A stretch of DNA of 64,000 bases from Isoperla grammatica (taxonomy: Eukaryota; Arthropoda; Insecta; Plecoptera; Perlodidae): positions 9,980,863-10,044,862 of the forward strand of contig OX246748.1 in assembly GCA_945910005.1 (NCBI GenBank), in the 5' to 3' direction. The first letter of the stretch is position 1. Every line of letters starts with the position of its first letter. Of the stretch, positions 40,001 to 51,222 are shown piece by piece. A program made the position numbers and the translations under genes. Below the pieces are notes generated by a model. The model was not told the DNA's origin. It ran no database searches and saw only the letters and a program-made list of their open reading frames with translations.

Positions 40001-43000
40001 TATTAAAGTATTTTGATACCTACATTGAGTTTAGATAAGTCCAGATACGGGTTTTAATCAATGGGTGTCTTTGTTAACGGATTACGTAATTAAAACCGTC
40101 ACAGATTGTAACCCAAGGGGGCGAGGTCACTAAATGTCATCAGAGATTGTGTGTATGGTCTAGCTCTATGATATCATGTGGCTGCGAACAATATACATCT
40201 TATTGTTTGGTATCGCAACGATCAATTAATCAAATTCATTGTTTATGGGGCATATTTCCGGATTAATTCCCGATTATCTTAAAAAGTACAAATTGTAGAG
40301 TTTGTGGCTACATTGCAATCGGTTAACATAGTCTTTCTTGATTATATTAAAGTATTTTGATACCTACATTGAGTTTAGATAAGTCCAGATACGGGTTTTA
40401 ATCAATGGGTGTCTTTGTTAACGGATTACGTAATTAAAACCGTCACAGATTGTAACCCAAGGGGGCGAGGTCACTAATTGTCATCAGAGATTGTGTGTAT
40501 GGTCTAGCTCTATGATATCATGTGGCTGCGAACAATATACATCTTATTGTTTGGTATCGCAACGATCAATTAATCAAATTCATTGTTTATGGGGCATATT
40601 TCTGGATTAATTCCCGATTATCTTAAAAAGTACAAATTGTAGAGTTTGTGGCTACATTGCAATCGGTTAACATAGTCTTTCTCTATAATATCAAAGTATT
40701 TTGATACCTACATTGAGTTTAGATTAGTCCAGATACGGGTTTTAATCAAAGGGTGTCTTTGTTTACGGATTACGTAATTAAAACCGTCACAGATTGTAAC
40801 CCAAGGGGGCTAGGTCATTAAATGTCATCAGAGATTGTGTGTATGGTCTAGCTCTATGATATCATGTGGCTGCGAACAATATACATCTTATTGTTTGGTA
40901 TCGCAACGATCAATTAATCAAAATCATTGTTTATGGGGCATATTCACGGATTAATTCCCAATTATCTTAAAAAGTACAAATTGTAGAGTTTGTGGCTACA
41001 TTGCAATCGGTTAACATAGTCTTTCTTTATAATATCAAAGTATTTTGATACCTACATTGAGTTTAGATAAGTCCAGATACGGGTTTTAATCAATGGGTGT
41101 CTTTGTTTACGGATTACGTAATTAAAACCGTCACAGATTGTAACCCAAGGGGGCGAGGTCACTAAATGTCATCAGAGATTGTGATTATGGTCTAGCTCTA
41201 TGATATCATGTGGGTGCGAACAATATACATTTGTTTGTTTTGTATCGCAATGATCAATTAATCAAAATCATTGTTTATGGGGCTTATTGACGGATTAATT
41301 CCCGATTATCTTAAAAAGTACAAATTGTAGAGTTTGTGGCTACATCGCAATCGGTTAACATAGTCTTTCTTGATAATATTAAAGTATTTTGATACCTACA
41401 TTGAGTTTAGATAAGTCCAGATACGGGTTTTAATCAATGGGTGTCTTTGTTAACGGATTACGTAATTAAAACCGTCACAGATTGTAACCCAAGGGGGCGA
41501 GGTCACTAAATGTCATCAGAGATTGTGTGTATGGTCTAGCTCTATGATATCATGTGGCTGCGAACAATATACATCTTATTGTTTGGTATCGCAACGATCA
41601 ATTAATCAAATTCATTGTTTATGGGGCATATTTCCGGATTAATTCCCGATTATCTTAAAAAGTACAAATTGTAGAGTTTGTGGCTACATTGCAATCGGTT
41701 AACATAGTCTTTCTTGATAATATTAAAGTATTTTGATACCTACATTGAGTTTAGATAAGTCCAGATACGGGTTTTAATCAATGGGTGTCTTTGTTAACGG
41801 ATTACGTAATTAAAACCGTCACAGATTGTAACCCAAGGGGGCGAGGTCACTAATTGTCATCAGAGATTGTGTGTATGGTCTAGCTCTATGATATCATGTG
41901 GCTGCGAACAATATACATCTTATTGTTTGGTATCGCAACGATCAATTAATCAAATTCATTGTTTATGGGGCATATTTCCGGATTAATTCCCGATTATCTT
42001 AAAAAGTACAAATTGTAGAGTTTGTGGCTACATTGCAATCGGTTAACATAGTCTTTCTCTATAATATCAAAGTATTTTGATACCTACATTGAGTTTAGAT
42101 TAGTCCAGATACGGGTTTTAATCAAAGGGTGTCTTTGTTTACGGATTACGTAATTAAAACCGTCACAGATTGTAACCCAAGGGGGCTAGGTCACTAAATG
42201 TCATCAGAGATTGTGTGTATGGTCTAGCTCTATGATATCATGTGGCTGCGAACAATATACATCTTATTGTTTGGTATCGCAACGATCAATTAATCAAAAT
42301 CATTGTTTATGGGGCATATTCACGGATTAATTCCCAATTATCTTAAAAAGTACAAATTGTAGAGTTTGTGGCTACATTGCAATCGGTTAACATAGTCTTT
42401 CTTTATAATATCAAAGTATTTTGATACCTACATTGAGTTTAGATAAGTCCAGATACGGGTTTTAATCAATGGGTGTCTTTGTTTACGGATTACGTAATTA
42501 AAACCGTCACAGATTGTAACCCAAGGGGGCGAGGTCACTAAATGTCATCAGAGATTGTGTATATGGTCTAGCTCTATGATATCATGTGGGTGCGAACAAT
42601 ATACATTTGTTTGTTTTGTATCGCAATGATCAATTAATCAAAATCATTGTTTATGGGGCTTATTGACGGATTAATTCCCGATTATCTTAAAAAGTACAAA
42701 TTGTAGAGTTTGTGGCTACATCGCAATCGGTTAACATAGTCTTTCTTGATAATATTAAAGTATTTTGATACCTACATTGAGTTTAGATAAGTCCAGATAC
42801 GGGTTTTAATCAATGGGTGTCTTTGTTAACGGATTACGTAATTAAAACCGTCACAGATTGTAACCCAAGGGGGCGAGGTCACTAAATGTCATCAGAGATT
42901 GTGTGTATGGTCTAGCTCTATGATATCATGTGGCTGCGAACAATATACATCTTATTGTTTGGTATCGCAACGATCAATTAATCAAATTCATTGTTTATGG

Positions 43001-46000
43001 GGCATATTTCCGGATTAATTCCCGATTATCTTAAAAAGTACAAATTGTAGAGTTTGTGGCTACATTGCAATCGGTTAACATAGTCTTTCTTGATAATATT
43101 AAAGTATTTTGATACCTACATTGAGTTTAGATAAGTCCAGATACGGGTTTTAATCAATGGGTGTCTTTGTTAACGGATTACGTAATTAAAACCGTCACAG
43201 ATTGTAACCCACTTATTTCAATCAGAGATTGTGTGTCTGGTCTTGCTCTACCACATCATGTGGGTGCGAACAATATACATGTGTTTGTTTGGTATCGCGA
43301 CGATCTATTAATGACAATTCACTTCAATATATGAAGGTTTTATGATCAATGATTGAAAAGTTATATAGATATCATTGAAAAATGCTTATTATAAGTGTTT
43401 TTACTTGTTTTTTCATTGTTTTAAGTATCGTGACGATGTTTTAATATTTAGCATGTTTTAGTTTTGTGTGGTTGGCACTGCTGGTTTTTAGGCGCTCATC
43501 CCACGCGCCGCCATGACACTTCTATAAAAACTGGGTCAGATTCGTATCGCTTTTCACGGTCGTATCAGAGCCGTATTGCCTACATCACTTTTTAGTTTAG
43601 GGCTTATCTTCACAGAGATAGACCTAAGCCCTAGGCCTAGGTCTAGCCAATTTAGGCTTCAACATTTAGCAACTTAACAAAGACTACCCTAGGCCCTAGC
43701 CTACGTTTACCATGGGTGCCGAGTTCAGACTAACCAGTAGGCCCTACTTAGTATGATCTCAGTTTTTGTGTCTATCTTTCTCATGAAGGTATCAGCTGAT
43801 GAATATAACAGGCAGTGGTGTTGGATCAGGCAAAACTAGCCCTAGGCCTACCTAGGCTAGGGGCCTAGTCCACTGATGTAGGAAAACGATTTTAATCTTT
43901 TTTAGTAGGCCTAGGCATCAGTATATCAGTACACGCATGTTTCTTTTATGTGTGATAGGCGGAGGCATAGATGGTTAGCCGTAAATCTATGACAATGAGC
44001 CGGGTAGCGATAAGTGCAACGGCAAACTTCATTTTCGTGTTACGGCACAATGCACAGTAGGCCTAATTCAAGTAGGCCTACATTTAAATTTAAATCCACA
44101 ATTAAAAAAACACTCGAACTGCGAATCAAACCCAGGTGGGTGACTTGACTTCTAGTTCAGATCACTGGGATTGACAATTTTAATTACTGGAAATTTGTGC
44201 ATTGTTAATGCCTGGTGGCAGTGGGCAAACACTGCAAGTTAGCATTGCGTTGACCATTCACACATATTTTGATGTCATAACCTTATCTTACAGGTCAAGG
44301 CACTCACCATTTACAAGTTGGAGACGTGAGTTCGATTCTCAGTCGGGGGTTGCAAAAATATGAGACGTTAAGCCCAAACGTCAATCCTCTCAGTCGGGGT
44401 TATCTTGCTTGAAATTCATGTAGCTAGATTCAAGATTGCCAAAATTTGCTAGATATCACTTGACTGGCAAAAATTTAATCTGCTCACAGAACCTGTCGAT
44501 AACATTATGAAGACAGTTAATAAATTAATGTCCTCGTAATTTTTTCAGTTTCAAATGGCCCAAAGGACCACGTGAATGAACATGAAGACTTTGATTCATG
44601 GCGGACAACCCAACACCATCAGGTTTGTGATTCCAGCATGATTGTACTCGAACCAGTTTGTGTAGACTAGGTGTTAATTCCATTTACTTTGACATTCAGG
44701 TCCTGTTTTTCTCTCAGTTTGGTAAGCAGTCGGGTCATTCCACCAGAATCTTACCAAGGGTGGTTGCTTCACTACTTTCAATATTTTTTAACCTTTTGTC
44801 ATCAATAAATATGTATATCCAGAGTACAAACCCGTTTTTTAAAAATAATTTTAGCTTGTACCGTTTAGAAGTTACGGGCTTTAGAACATTGCCCGACGAC
44901 GGAAAAGTTAACATTTTAATGTTCTGCGGTAAATGCTACAGTTTGCAGACGGCTTGAGATAATGGAACGAAACAAACTTTTTTATAATAAGAAAACAATT
45001 GCCTTTCAGATTATGTGCATACATTTTGCCTTGAGTACCTACATAATTGTGAGAGTCAAGCATAAAGTTTTCATATAAAATAGTGTTTTTTTTTTGTCTT
45101 TTTGGGGCCCAATAACTCAAAAAGGGAAATGAATTTCAACCCCATGTTTTGGGTACCTTAAACTATGTCCATATGAGTGTTTAAAATGCCTTTAAATTTC
45201 TTGAAATTCCCATCCCTTCTGGGCCAAAAATAATCCCAAAGTCAGAAGAATTCCTATTTGTGCCATTTTCAAGGTCAAATTTCACCAAAGGGGGACTTCT
45301 TAAAAATATGAAATTTTGTAGTTTGCTTGACATCTATGGATACAACAAAACCTGCAATTTTGGTTTTGTAACTCAAAGTGGTTTAAAAGTTACAGCACTT
45401 TAAAAATGAAGATATTTTGATTTTATTCTACAGGCGTACATCGAGTTTCACACACATATAACATGAGATTATACCGCAAATGCATAGAGCAGGTCTAGTT
45501 TTTTAATACAGCTAACTTACTGAGGGCAGCAACAGCTGGTTTTCCTAATTTACTCCCTTTGAGTAAATATATTGTTGATCTCAACACTCAACTCCTGGCT
45601 GATGTTGTGCGATCTGCCAGTCGCAGTAAAAAGTTCCATCGCCGATACGTTTGAAGGATGTTGGAATGAGGAACCCATGATGAATCACTGCTTGACAGCT
45701 TGAAGACAGTCAAGATGGCCCAGGTGGATGAAAGAATTTAATTTAATAGACATTCTTCTCATTACACACTTGTTGTACTTCTACTAACCACCACTGTTCA
45801 CACATGCAATGTAGTCTTTTACTTTGATGGCATTCTTATTAATTAGATTTCTATGAAATGCACCTTTTAGAACCTCCTTTCATGATGTATCTATTCTTGT
45901 GAGGATGAAGTAGTGATTCTCTCGTGTGTTCGGAATTGCAAGTTCTCATTCCGTGTAAAAAGGAGACTTGGAAGTGGCCATATTTTAACTCCACCAAACA

Positions 46001-49000
46001 TGTTTGATTTCTGTGTGGCAGAGTAAAAGGGATACATTTTGTGTATGTTGACCACCAAGAAATTGAAGAAAATTAGAAGTCTCTCACTACACTGTATGAG
46101 AACTCTGTTGCAATTCCGAATACACAAAAGAATCACTGCTTCATCCCCAAGAATGAATAGGCCTACAACATGAAAATGCAACGGATATCTTCTTCAGTAC
46201 GATACCTGAAGGTTGAGGTTCTAAAAGGTGCATTTCATAGAAATCTAACTAATAAGAATGCTATCAAAGTAAAAGACTACAATGCATGTGTGTATAGTGA
46301 ACAGTGGTGGTTGGTAGAAGTACAACAAGTGTGTATTAATTCATTCATTTTATTAGCATCCAAAGACGACAATATATAATGAGAAGAATGACTATGAAAT
46401 TACATTCTTTAATCCACCTGGACCATCAACTGTCTTCAAGCTGTCAAGCAGTGATTCATCATGGGTTCCTCATTCCAACATCCTCCGAACGTATCGGCGA
46501 TGGAACTTTTTACTGCGACTGGCAGATCGCACAACATCAGCCAGGAGTTGAGTGTTGAGATCAACAATATATTTACTCAAAGGGAGTAAATTAGGAAAAC
46601 CAGCTGTTGCTGCCCTCAGTAAGTTAACTGTATTAAAAAACTCGACCTGCTCTATGCATTTGTGGTATAATCTCATGTTATATGTGTGTGAAACTCGATG
46701 TACGCCTGTAGAATAAAATCAAAATATCTTCATTTTTAAAGTGCTGTAACTTTTAAACCACTTTGAGTTACAAAACCAAAATTGCAGGTTTTGTTGTATC
46801 CATAGATGTCAAGCAAACTACAAAATTTCATATTTTTAAGAAGTCCCCCTTTTGGTGAAATTTGACCTTGAAAATGGCACAAATAGGAATTCTTCTGACT
46901 TTGGGATTATTTTTGGCCCAGAAGGGATGGGAATTTCAAGAAATTTAAAGGCATTTTAAACACTCATATGGACATAGTTTAAGGTACCCAAAAAATGGGG
47001 TTGAAATTCATTTCCCTTTTTGAGTTATTGGGCCCCAAAAAGACAAAAAAAACACTATTTTATATGAACACTTTATGCTTGACTCTCACAATTATGTAGG
47101 TACTCAAGGTAAAATGTATGCACATAATCTGAAAGGCAGTTGTTTTCTTATTATAAAAAAGTTTGTTTCGTTCCATCATCTCAAGCCGTCTGCAAGCTGT
47201 AGCATTTACCGCGGAACATTAAAATGTTAACTTTTCCGTCGTCGGGCAATGTTCTAAAGCCCGTAACTTCTAAACGGTACAAGCTAAAATTATTTTTAAA
47301 ACGGTTTTGTACTCTGGATATGTACATATTTATTGATGACAAAAGTTTAAAAAATATTGAAAGTAGTGAAGCAACCAATTAATTCTGAATTGGTAAGATT
47401 CTGGTGGAATGACCCAGTCAGCATAACCACTGGCTATTATTAACTTGCAAATATGTATTTTCCATTACTAAAACTCATATTTAAATGCGTTTTTCTACTT
47501 TGAACTGATTTAGAATATTCGGTATAGGCGTATGATAATATAAAAAAGCACAACTTAGCAAGGACATCTATTTCGTGTTTAAGACTAGACATCTTGACTC
47601 CCATCTTTGCTCTCACAGAGATAATGGCTCCAAAAGTAATAATTGAATTTAGTAGGATTGTAAAGCACATTTCGTTTCGTCTGATTTGATATGATTTGTC
47701 GACTAACGCGGTACCTCTCGTTTCCAGCAGGGTTACAACACCCCGATCTCCACGTCGATGGCGTCCGACCCCTACAGCATGTCAAACTACTACGGCACAT
47801 CGTTCCCCTACCAGGCGTTCGGCGTGGGGGACGGCACCTGGTCCAACGGCGGTGACCCCATGACCTTCCTCAGCGGCTATGGCGGCCAGATGGGCCACGA
47901 CTCGTACTCCATGGACGGCATGTTTGGCGGGGGCGGGGCCGCAGGCTTTGGGGCCGCGTTCGGCCAGCCGGCCCAGCCCACCCCCGGCTTCAACTACTTC
48001 CACGGCAACGGGGACTACTCGACGTGGGGCAGCTCCGCGGCGACCATGTCTCGCAAGCCCCACTACGAGGACTACTACCGCGCGGCGGAGGGGGGCGTGT
48101 ACGGGGGTGACGGGGGAGGGGTGGGGCTCAAGGGGGGCGTAGAGCAGGGCATGCAGGGCCTGGGGCTGTCGGACCCCGGCGCAATGAAGCCGACCGACGG
48201 CAAGGACTCTGGCAAGGACGCGAAGGATCAGATGGTAATGAACGTTCAGGCGAACAACATGGTGGTCCCCGTGGCGACGTCTTCGGCCCCCAAGAAGATG
48301 ACGTGGGCGTCGATAGCGAGCCAGCCGGCCAAGCCGCAGCCCCCCGCGATGACGGGCGGGGGCACCAAGAAGAAGGGTCCCGGCATGCCCCCGCCCCCGA
48401 TGGTTCCCGGCAAGCACAACATGGACATTGGCACGTGGGAGAGCAAGAACGGCGGGGGACCTAAGCAGCCGGTGGGCCCCCCCGTCGCCAGCAGGCAGCC
48501 TGCGGCGTGGGGGGGCCAGGTGAGGGCGGGCGGTCCCCGCGTGGCGGGGGGGCCTCCCAACGGGGGGGTTCCCTATGCCCCCGGTCCCCAGGGTCCCCCG
48601 CATCATCCCGTGGCCATCCTGACGGGACCGCACCATCCCCACCACAACCCCCAGCCTCCCATGCATCACCACCCCATGAGCCAGCCGCCCCCTGCGGCGC
48701 CCGCACCCCTACCCAACCACCCAGTGCTCGACGAACTACGCGTTAAAAACAACTACAACCCTCCCGAATTCGATCTCTCCGCGAAGGGTGCGCGTTTCTT
48801 CGTGATCAAGTCCTATTCGGAGGACGACATTCATCGGTCCATCAAGTACGAGATATGGTGTTCCACGGAGCACGGCAACAAACGGCTGGACCAGGCGTTC
48901 CGCGAGCGCGAGACGAAGGGACAGGGCGGACCCGTTTACCTTTTCTTTTCGGTCAACGGTTCGGGACACTTCTGCGGCATGGCCCAGATGTCCTCGCCTG

Positions 49001-51222
49001 TGGACTATCACGCGTCCAGTTCGGTCTGGTCCCAGGACAAGTGGAAGGGTCAATTTCGGGTGCGTTGGATCTATGTAAAGGACGTACCGAACGTGCAGTT
49101 GCGACACATCCGCCTGGAAAACAACGAGAACAAACCGGTGACCAACTCGAGGGACACCCAGGAGGTGCCGCTGGAGAAGGGCAGACAGGTGTTGCGCATC
49201 CTCCACAGTTACCGCCACTCGACGTCCATCTTCGACGACTTTGTCCACTACGAGAAGCGGCAGGAGGAGGAGGACAGCAGGAAGGGGCCCGAGGGTCCCC
49301 CCGTCGGTCCCCCCCAACAACAACAACAGCAGGGGGGGCAGCAGGGGGGACCCGGACAGGGGGGGGACAGGGGAGGGCACAACAACATGCCTCCACCTCA
49401 TAAGGTAACTAATGTGTTTCTCTGCTCTGATGGGTAGGCCTATACACGTGCATATCACACGTGTCAAATTTTTTATCCCAGTTCATGAAGGACTAAATAT
49501 TTTTGTAACTTTCATGAAGAATTTTTTGTTTTTAGTTAGCACTGGTATCCATATTGTTGGGTAGACTATTAAAAATACTTAATATATCTACAATTTTGAA
49601 GATTTTGCTTAGCAAAAAGACCGTAACTGATGGTTAATGGTAAAGATAGCCGTATCTACTACACTTCCCTACGTAGTTGTGGCTTTTTTTCTAATAAACT
49701 TGCCTGGTTTTTTCCCTTAGTATGTTGCTCAGATACACTGCTCTGTTTGTGGATTAACAAGGCAGTTTTTACCATAAGCTCTGTTTGTGGAATAACGAGG
49801 CAGTTCTTACCATAAACTACATGCATGCATGATACTAAACAAAAAAAAAACGTAACTACAATACCTATCTCATAAGATCTCAAAATTTCGAAATTAAAAA
49901 AAAAATCTAACAATTTGCATTTTTTTAATAAAATCGGCAAATGTTTTCAGGATATGTACCACTCCCAAATCTGTCGATGAAACGGTGTGTCAATCCATTG
50001 TAAAGAGAAAAAGCTCATTTTGGTCAATACTGTAAATAAATACTACTAGTACTACTAATTCGTCGTGTTTTTGTTGTCATCTACATTGATTGGTGGTAGG
50101 TATGTTGTGAGTACTACTTTTGGCCATGTAAACATTTACAATGTAGGTGAGAAAGTTCTCTACTTTCTACATTAGCCTATATATCTTCTACTTGCATTGT
50201 AATGTGAACAATAATGAAAGGTTATAGGCTACCCTAATGGCCCATCGACGATCAAGTCAGCAAGTTACAACTTTGGCCACTAACTTACAATGTGTATCAT
50301 CTAAGTTGCCAACAAATTCAACTTTCACGCCCTTAATTTAGCGACAGTTTCATTGTGAATTGGTTTGGCTATTATTGGTTCAGTATTGCCGAGCGTGGCA
50401 ATAACAAGTCAATTGAATTGTATTGTCCATCTATCAAACCAGGCTATACATATTAGGTAGGCAGAGGCTACATAATTTAACTTGATAGTGAGTTGGTTTT
50501 TGGTACTTCATTTGTTTATCTTCTTCTTCTCAAATGCCGACATTTGGCTATTATGCCATCATGCTGGATCTGGTCAATTCAGAGACAAATTAATTTACTC
50601 TTCACGATGGCTTTTTTATAGGCTACAGTATTTCTTCTCTCAAAATTCAAATTGAAAATTGGCTCGATTGAAAGTACGTACTTTCAAAGACTGCTATGAT
50701 AGATTATTAATTTATATAATTTACTTAGGAAATACATGTTTATGATATGAAATCAATTTAATTGTTTTATTCAGTTTCCACATAGGCCTGTAATACAAAG
50801 CAATATAAAGTACAATACATTTGTTTTTTACATTGATCTATACCTACTGACAGAAGTAAATCTTGTGAGTCAGTGAAAGAGGCCTGGTAAGAGGTATAGC
50901 CTATCTTCTTCTTCTTCTTTGAACACCCAGAGTTGGAACTTATGCCATTCTCTGCCTAGTTGCCCAATAAAGGTTTGCCACATATTTCCTTCTTGCTATA
51001 TTTTTTTGAGGTATATAGTGGTATAGAGGTAGAGGAAACAGCCGCCAATCAAATGCTTTGAAAGGATCCTTCTTGGATGTTTTTTGTGTGCGTTATGTTG
51101 ACGTGACTGTACTAATCGTGTGTGTTGTGTTGCAGGACCGAGGGGAAGGCGGCAACAACGGCAATGGAAACGGCAGCGGCAGTAGCAGGGGTCGGGGCGG
51201 CGGCAGAGGGGGCCGGAATTAA
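22004..51222 (+). CDS. YTHDF: YTHDF-family m6A reader (five coding exons)
   Basis: By family, a cytoplasmic protein that binds N6-methyladenosine in mRNA and steers its decay or translation. Exons: 22004-22027 (MSAGVSDQ), 22266-22290, 44549-44622, 47728-49404 and 51136-51222. Phases agree and give 628 residues. The first three small exons match the vertebrate plan (MSASSLLEQ, RPKGQGNK, VQNG...). The N-terminal half is a Gly/Tyr/Pro/Gln-rich low-complexity region with the conserved KHNMDIGTW motif. The YTH domain runs from about residue 396 to 545, with all three aromatic-cage tryptophans: W418 ([13 protein letters not shown]), W475 and W480 (VWSQDKWKG). The last exon adds an RGG-type tail ([12 protein letters not shown]). 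The ATG at 47758 is internal. Intron 2 (22 kb) and intron 3 hold giant fold-back repeats. Confidence 0.95.
22266..22290 (+). CDS. YTHDF: YTHDF exon 2 (RMKGQGNQ)
   Basis: A 25-base microexon between CACAG and GTACGC, ending in phase 1. It corresponds to vertebrate RPKGQGNK. Confidence 0.88.
22507..22600 (+). repeat. Left terminal inverted repeat of the 21-kb structure
   Basis: Pairs with 43470-43562, about 10 mismatches in the outer 58 aligned bases, with a two-base offset at the very tip. Confidence 0.75.
22690..31126 (+). repeat. Satellite array A, 344-bp unit, about 24 copies
   Basis: The anchor CCTCGCCCCCTTGGG falls at 23303, 23646, 23990, 24334, 24678 and 25022, spacing 343-344. Units carry TTAATTACGTAATCCG and GATTAATTGATCGTTGCG. 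The first two units are clearly diverged and inner ones nearly identical. Higher-order copies exist: the variant GACATGTAGTGACC recurs at 24666, 26041, 27074 and 29137, multiples of 344 apart. No coding sequence. Confidence 0.95.
31127..31252. repeat. Unique centre between the two opposed arrays
   Basis: About 125 bases (TGAGGATGTGCTGCAAG to TAATATATTTCCG) that match neither array. They mark the turning point of the fold-back. Their right part may be a decayed unit edge. Confidence 0.7.
31253..43302 (-). repeat. Satellite array B, 344-bp unit in opposite orientation, about 35 copies
   Basis: Reverse complement of the array A unit, starting TACCTACATCGAGTTTAG. Higher-order structure is strong: the variant ACATTTGTTTGTTTTGTATC appears at about 39855, 41230 and 42606, exactly 1376 (4 units) apart, and a block near 32300-34900 reappears near 35400-38000 with a shift of 3094 (9 units). 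The first units, near the centre, are rearranged. Confidence 0.95.
43470..43562 (-). repeat. Right terminal inverted repeat of the 21-kb structure
   Basis: Inverted partner of 22507-22600. The 43303-43470 stretch between it and array B has no recognised content. Confidence 0.75.
43615..43930. repeat. TAGGCCTA-motif cluster downstream of the 21-kb structure
   Basis: Repeated CCTAGGCCTAG-like phrases at 43620-43640, 43690-43700, 43840-43870 and 43905-43915. No gene is seen in 43571-44100. Confidence 0.6.
44104..44180 (-). repeat. tRNA/SINE-like fragment
   Basis: The minus strand has a GGGTTTGATTC B-box-like core and a weak A-box-like segment about 35 bases before it. Fragment only. Confidence 0.35.
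44295..44410 (+). repeat. tRNA/SINE-like fragment
   Basis: AGGCACTCACCATTTACAAG resembles a decayed A-box arm, and GAGTTCGATTCTCAG is a B box. The tail repeats CTCAGTCGGGG twice. Not a functional tRNA. Confidence 0.4.
44549..44622 (+). CDS. YTHDF: YTHDF exon 3
   Basis: Starts after TTTTTTCAG and ends CATCAG|GTTTGT, phase 1 to phase 0. It encodes [18 protein letters not shown] and six further residues, aligning with vertebrate VQNG...DDDFE. Confidence 0.88.
44728..47419. mobile_element. 2.7-kb palindromic fold-back element with AGTC duplications
   Basis: The left end GGGTCATTCCACCAGAATC (from 44732) is mirrored at the right end (to 47415), each flanked by AGTC (44728-44731 and 47416-47419). 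The arms of about 1.25-1.35 kb pair almost throughout; for example GGGCCCAATAACTCAAAAAG at 45103 has its inverse near 47020. The spacer is only about 90 bases, near 45980-46070. GGG termini with a 4-bp duplication recall Sola2-like elements, but no transposase is present, so the assignment is tentative. A 68-codon frame in the right arm (46470-46676, minus) is broken by a stop in the left arm and is not recognised. Confidence 0.85.
47728..49404 (+). CDS. YTHDF: YTHDF exon 4 (low-complexity region and YTH domain)
   Basis: The acceptor is a tandem TTTCCAG|CAG|GGT, so use of the second AG drops one Gln. The donor is CATAAG|GTAACT. It carries residues 42-600, very GC-rich (third positions mostly G/C) against AT-rich introns, which is why long antisense frames appear opposite it. 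Confidence 0.97.
49405..51135 (+). other. YTHDF intron 4
   Basis: No coding sequence. It contains T-rich tracts, two similar phrases with TCTTCTTCTT and TTATGCCAT (about 50520-50555 and 50908-50950) that look like fragments of one interspersed repeat, and a TTGTGTTGCAG acceptor. Confidence 0.5.
51136..51222 (+). CDS. YTHDF: YTHDF exon 5 (RGG tail)
   Basis: 29 codons after TTGCAG, phase 0. Gly/Asn/Ser-rich, then [10 protein letters not shown] and TAA. Such RGG stretches usually bind RNA or are arginine-methylated. Confidence 0.9.
   Translation, partial: DRGEGGNNGNGNGSGSSRGRGGGRGGRN

Larger units (their letters stand above)
22499..43570. mobile_element. 21-kb inverted-repeat satellite structure with terminal inverted repeats and 8-bp direct repeat
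   Basis: TATCAGAG stands at 22499-22506 and again at 43563-43570. Directly inside, the ends are inverted relatives: left CACGTCTGTGAAGACCGATA, right (inverted) CGACCGTGAAAAGCGATA. Similarity of about 80-85% continues for nearly 60 bases through CAGTTTTTATAG and GGCGGCGC. Near each end is a GC-rich snap-back (GCGCTCAGGCTGAGCGC on the left). Between the ends are two oppositely oriented arrays of 344-bp units and a short centre. There is no coding capacity. The layout resembles Foldback-type elements, and 8-bp duplications occur in hAT, P and Merlin groups, so the superfamily is not assigned. It fills YTHDF intron 2. Confidence 0.75.

Noticed and set aside
47758..49437. YTHDF starting at the ATG at 47758
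   Set aside because: Upstream small exons at 22004, 22266 and 44549 join in phase and match the conserved N terminus, so this Met is internal (residue 52), and the frame past 49404 is intronic.
47782..49467. Long antisense ORFs opposite YTHDF exon 4 (up to 296 codons)
   Set aside because: They arise because the GC-rich exon lacks antisense stops, have no recognisable domain, and lie on the non-coding strand of a clear gene.
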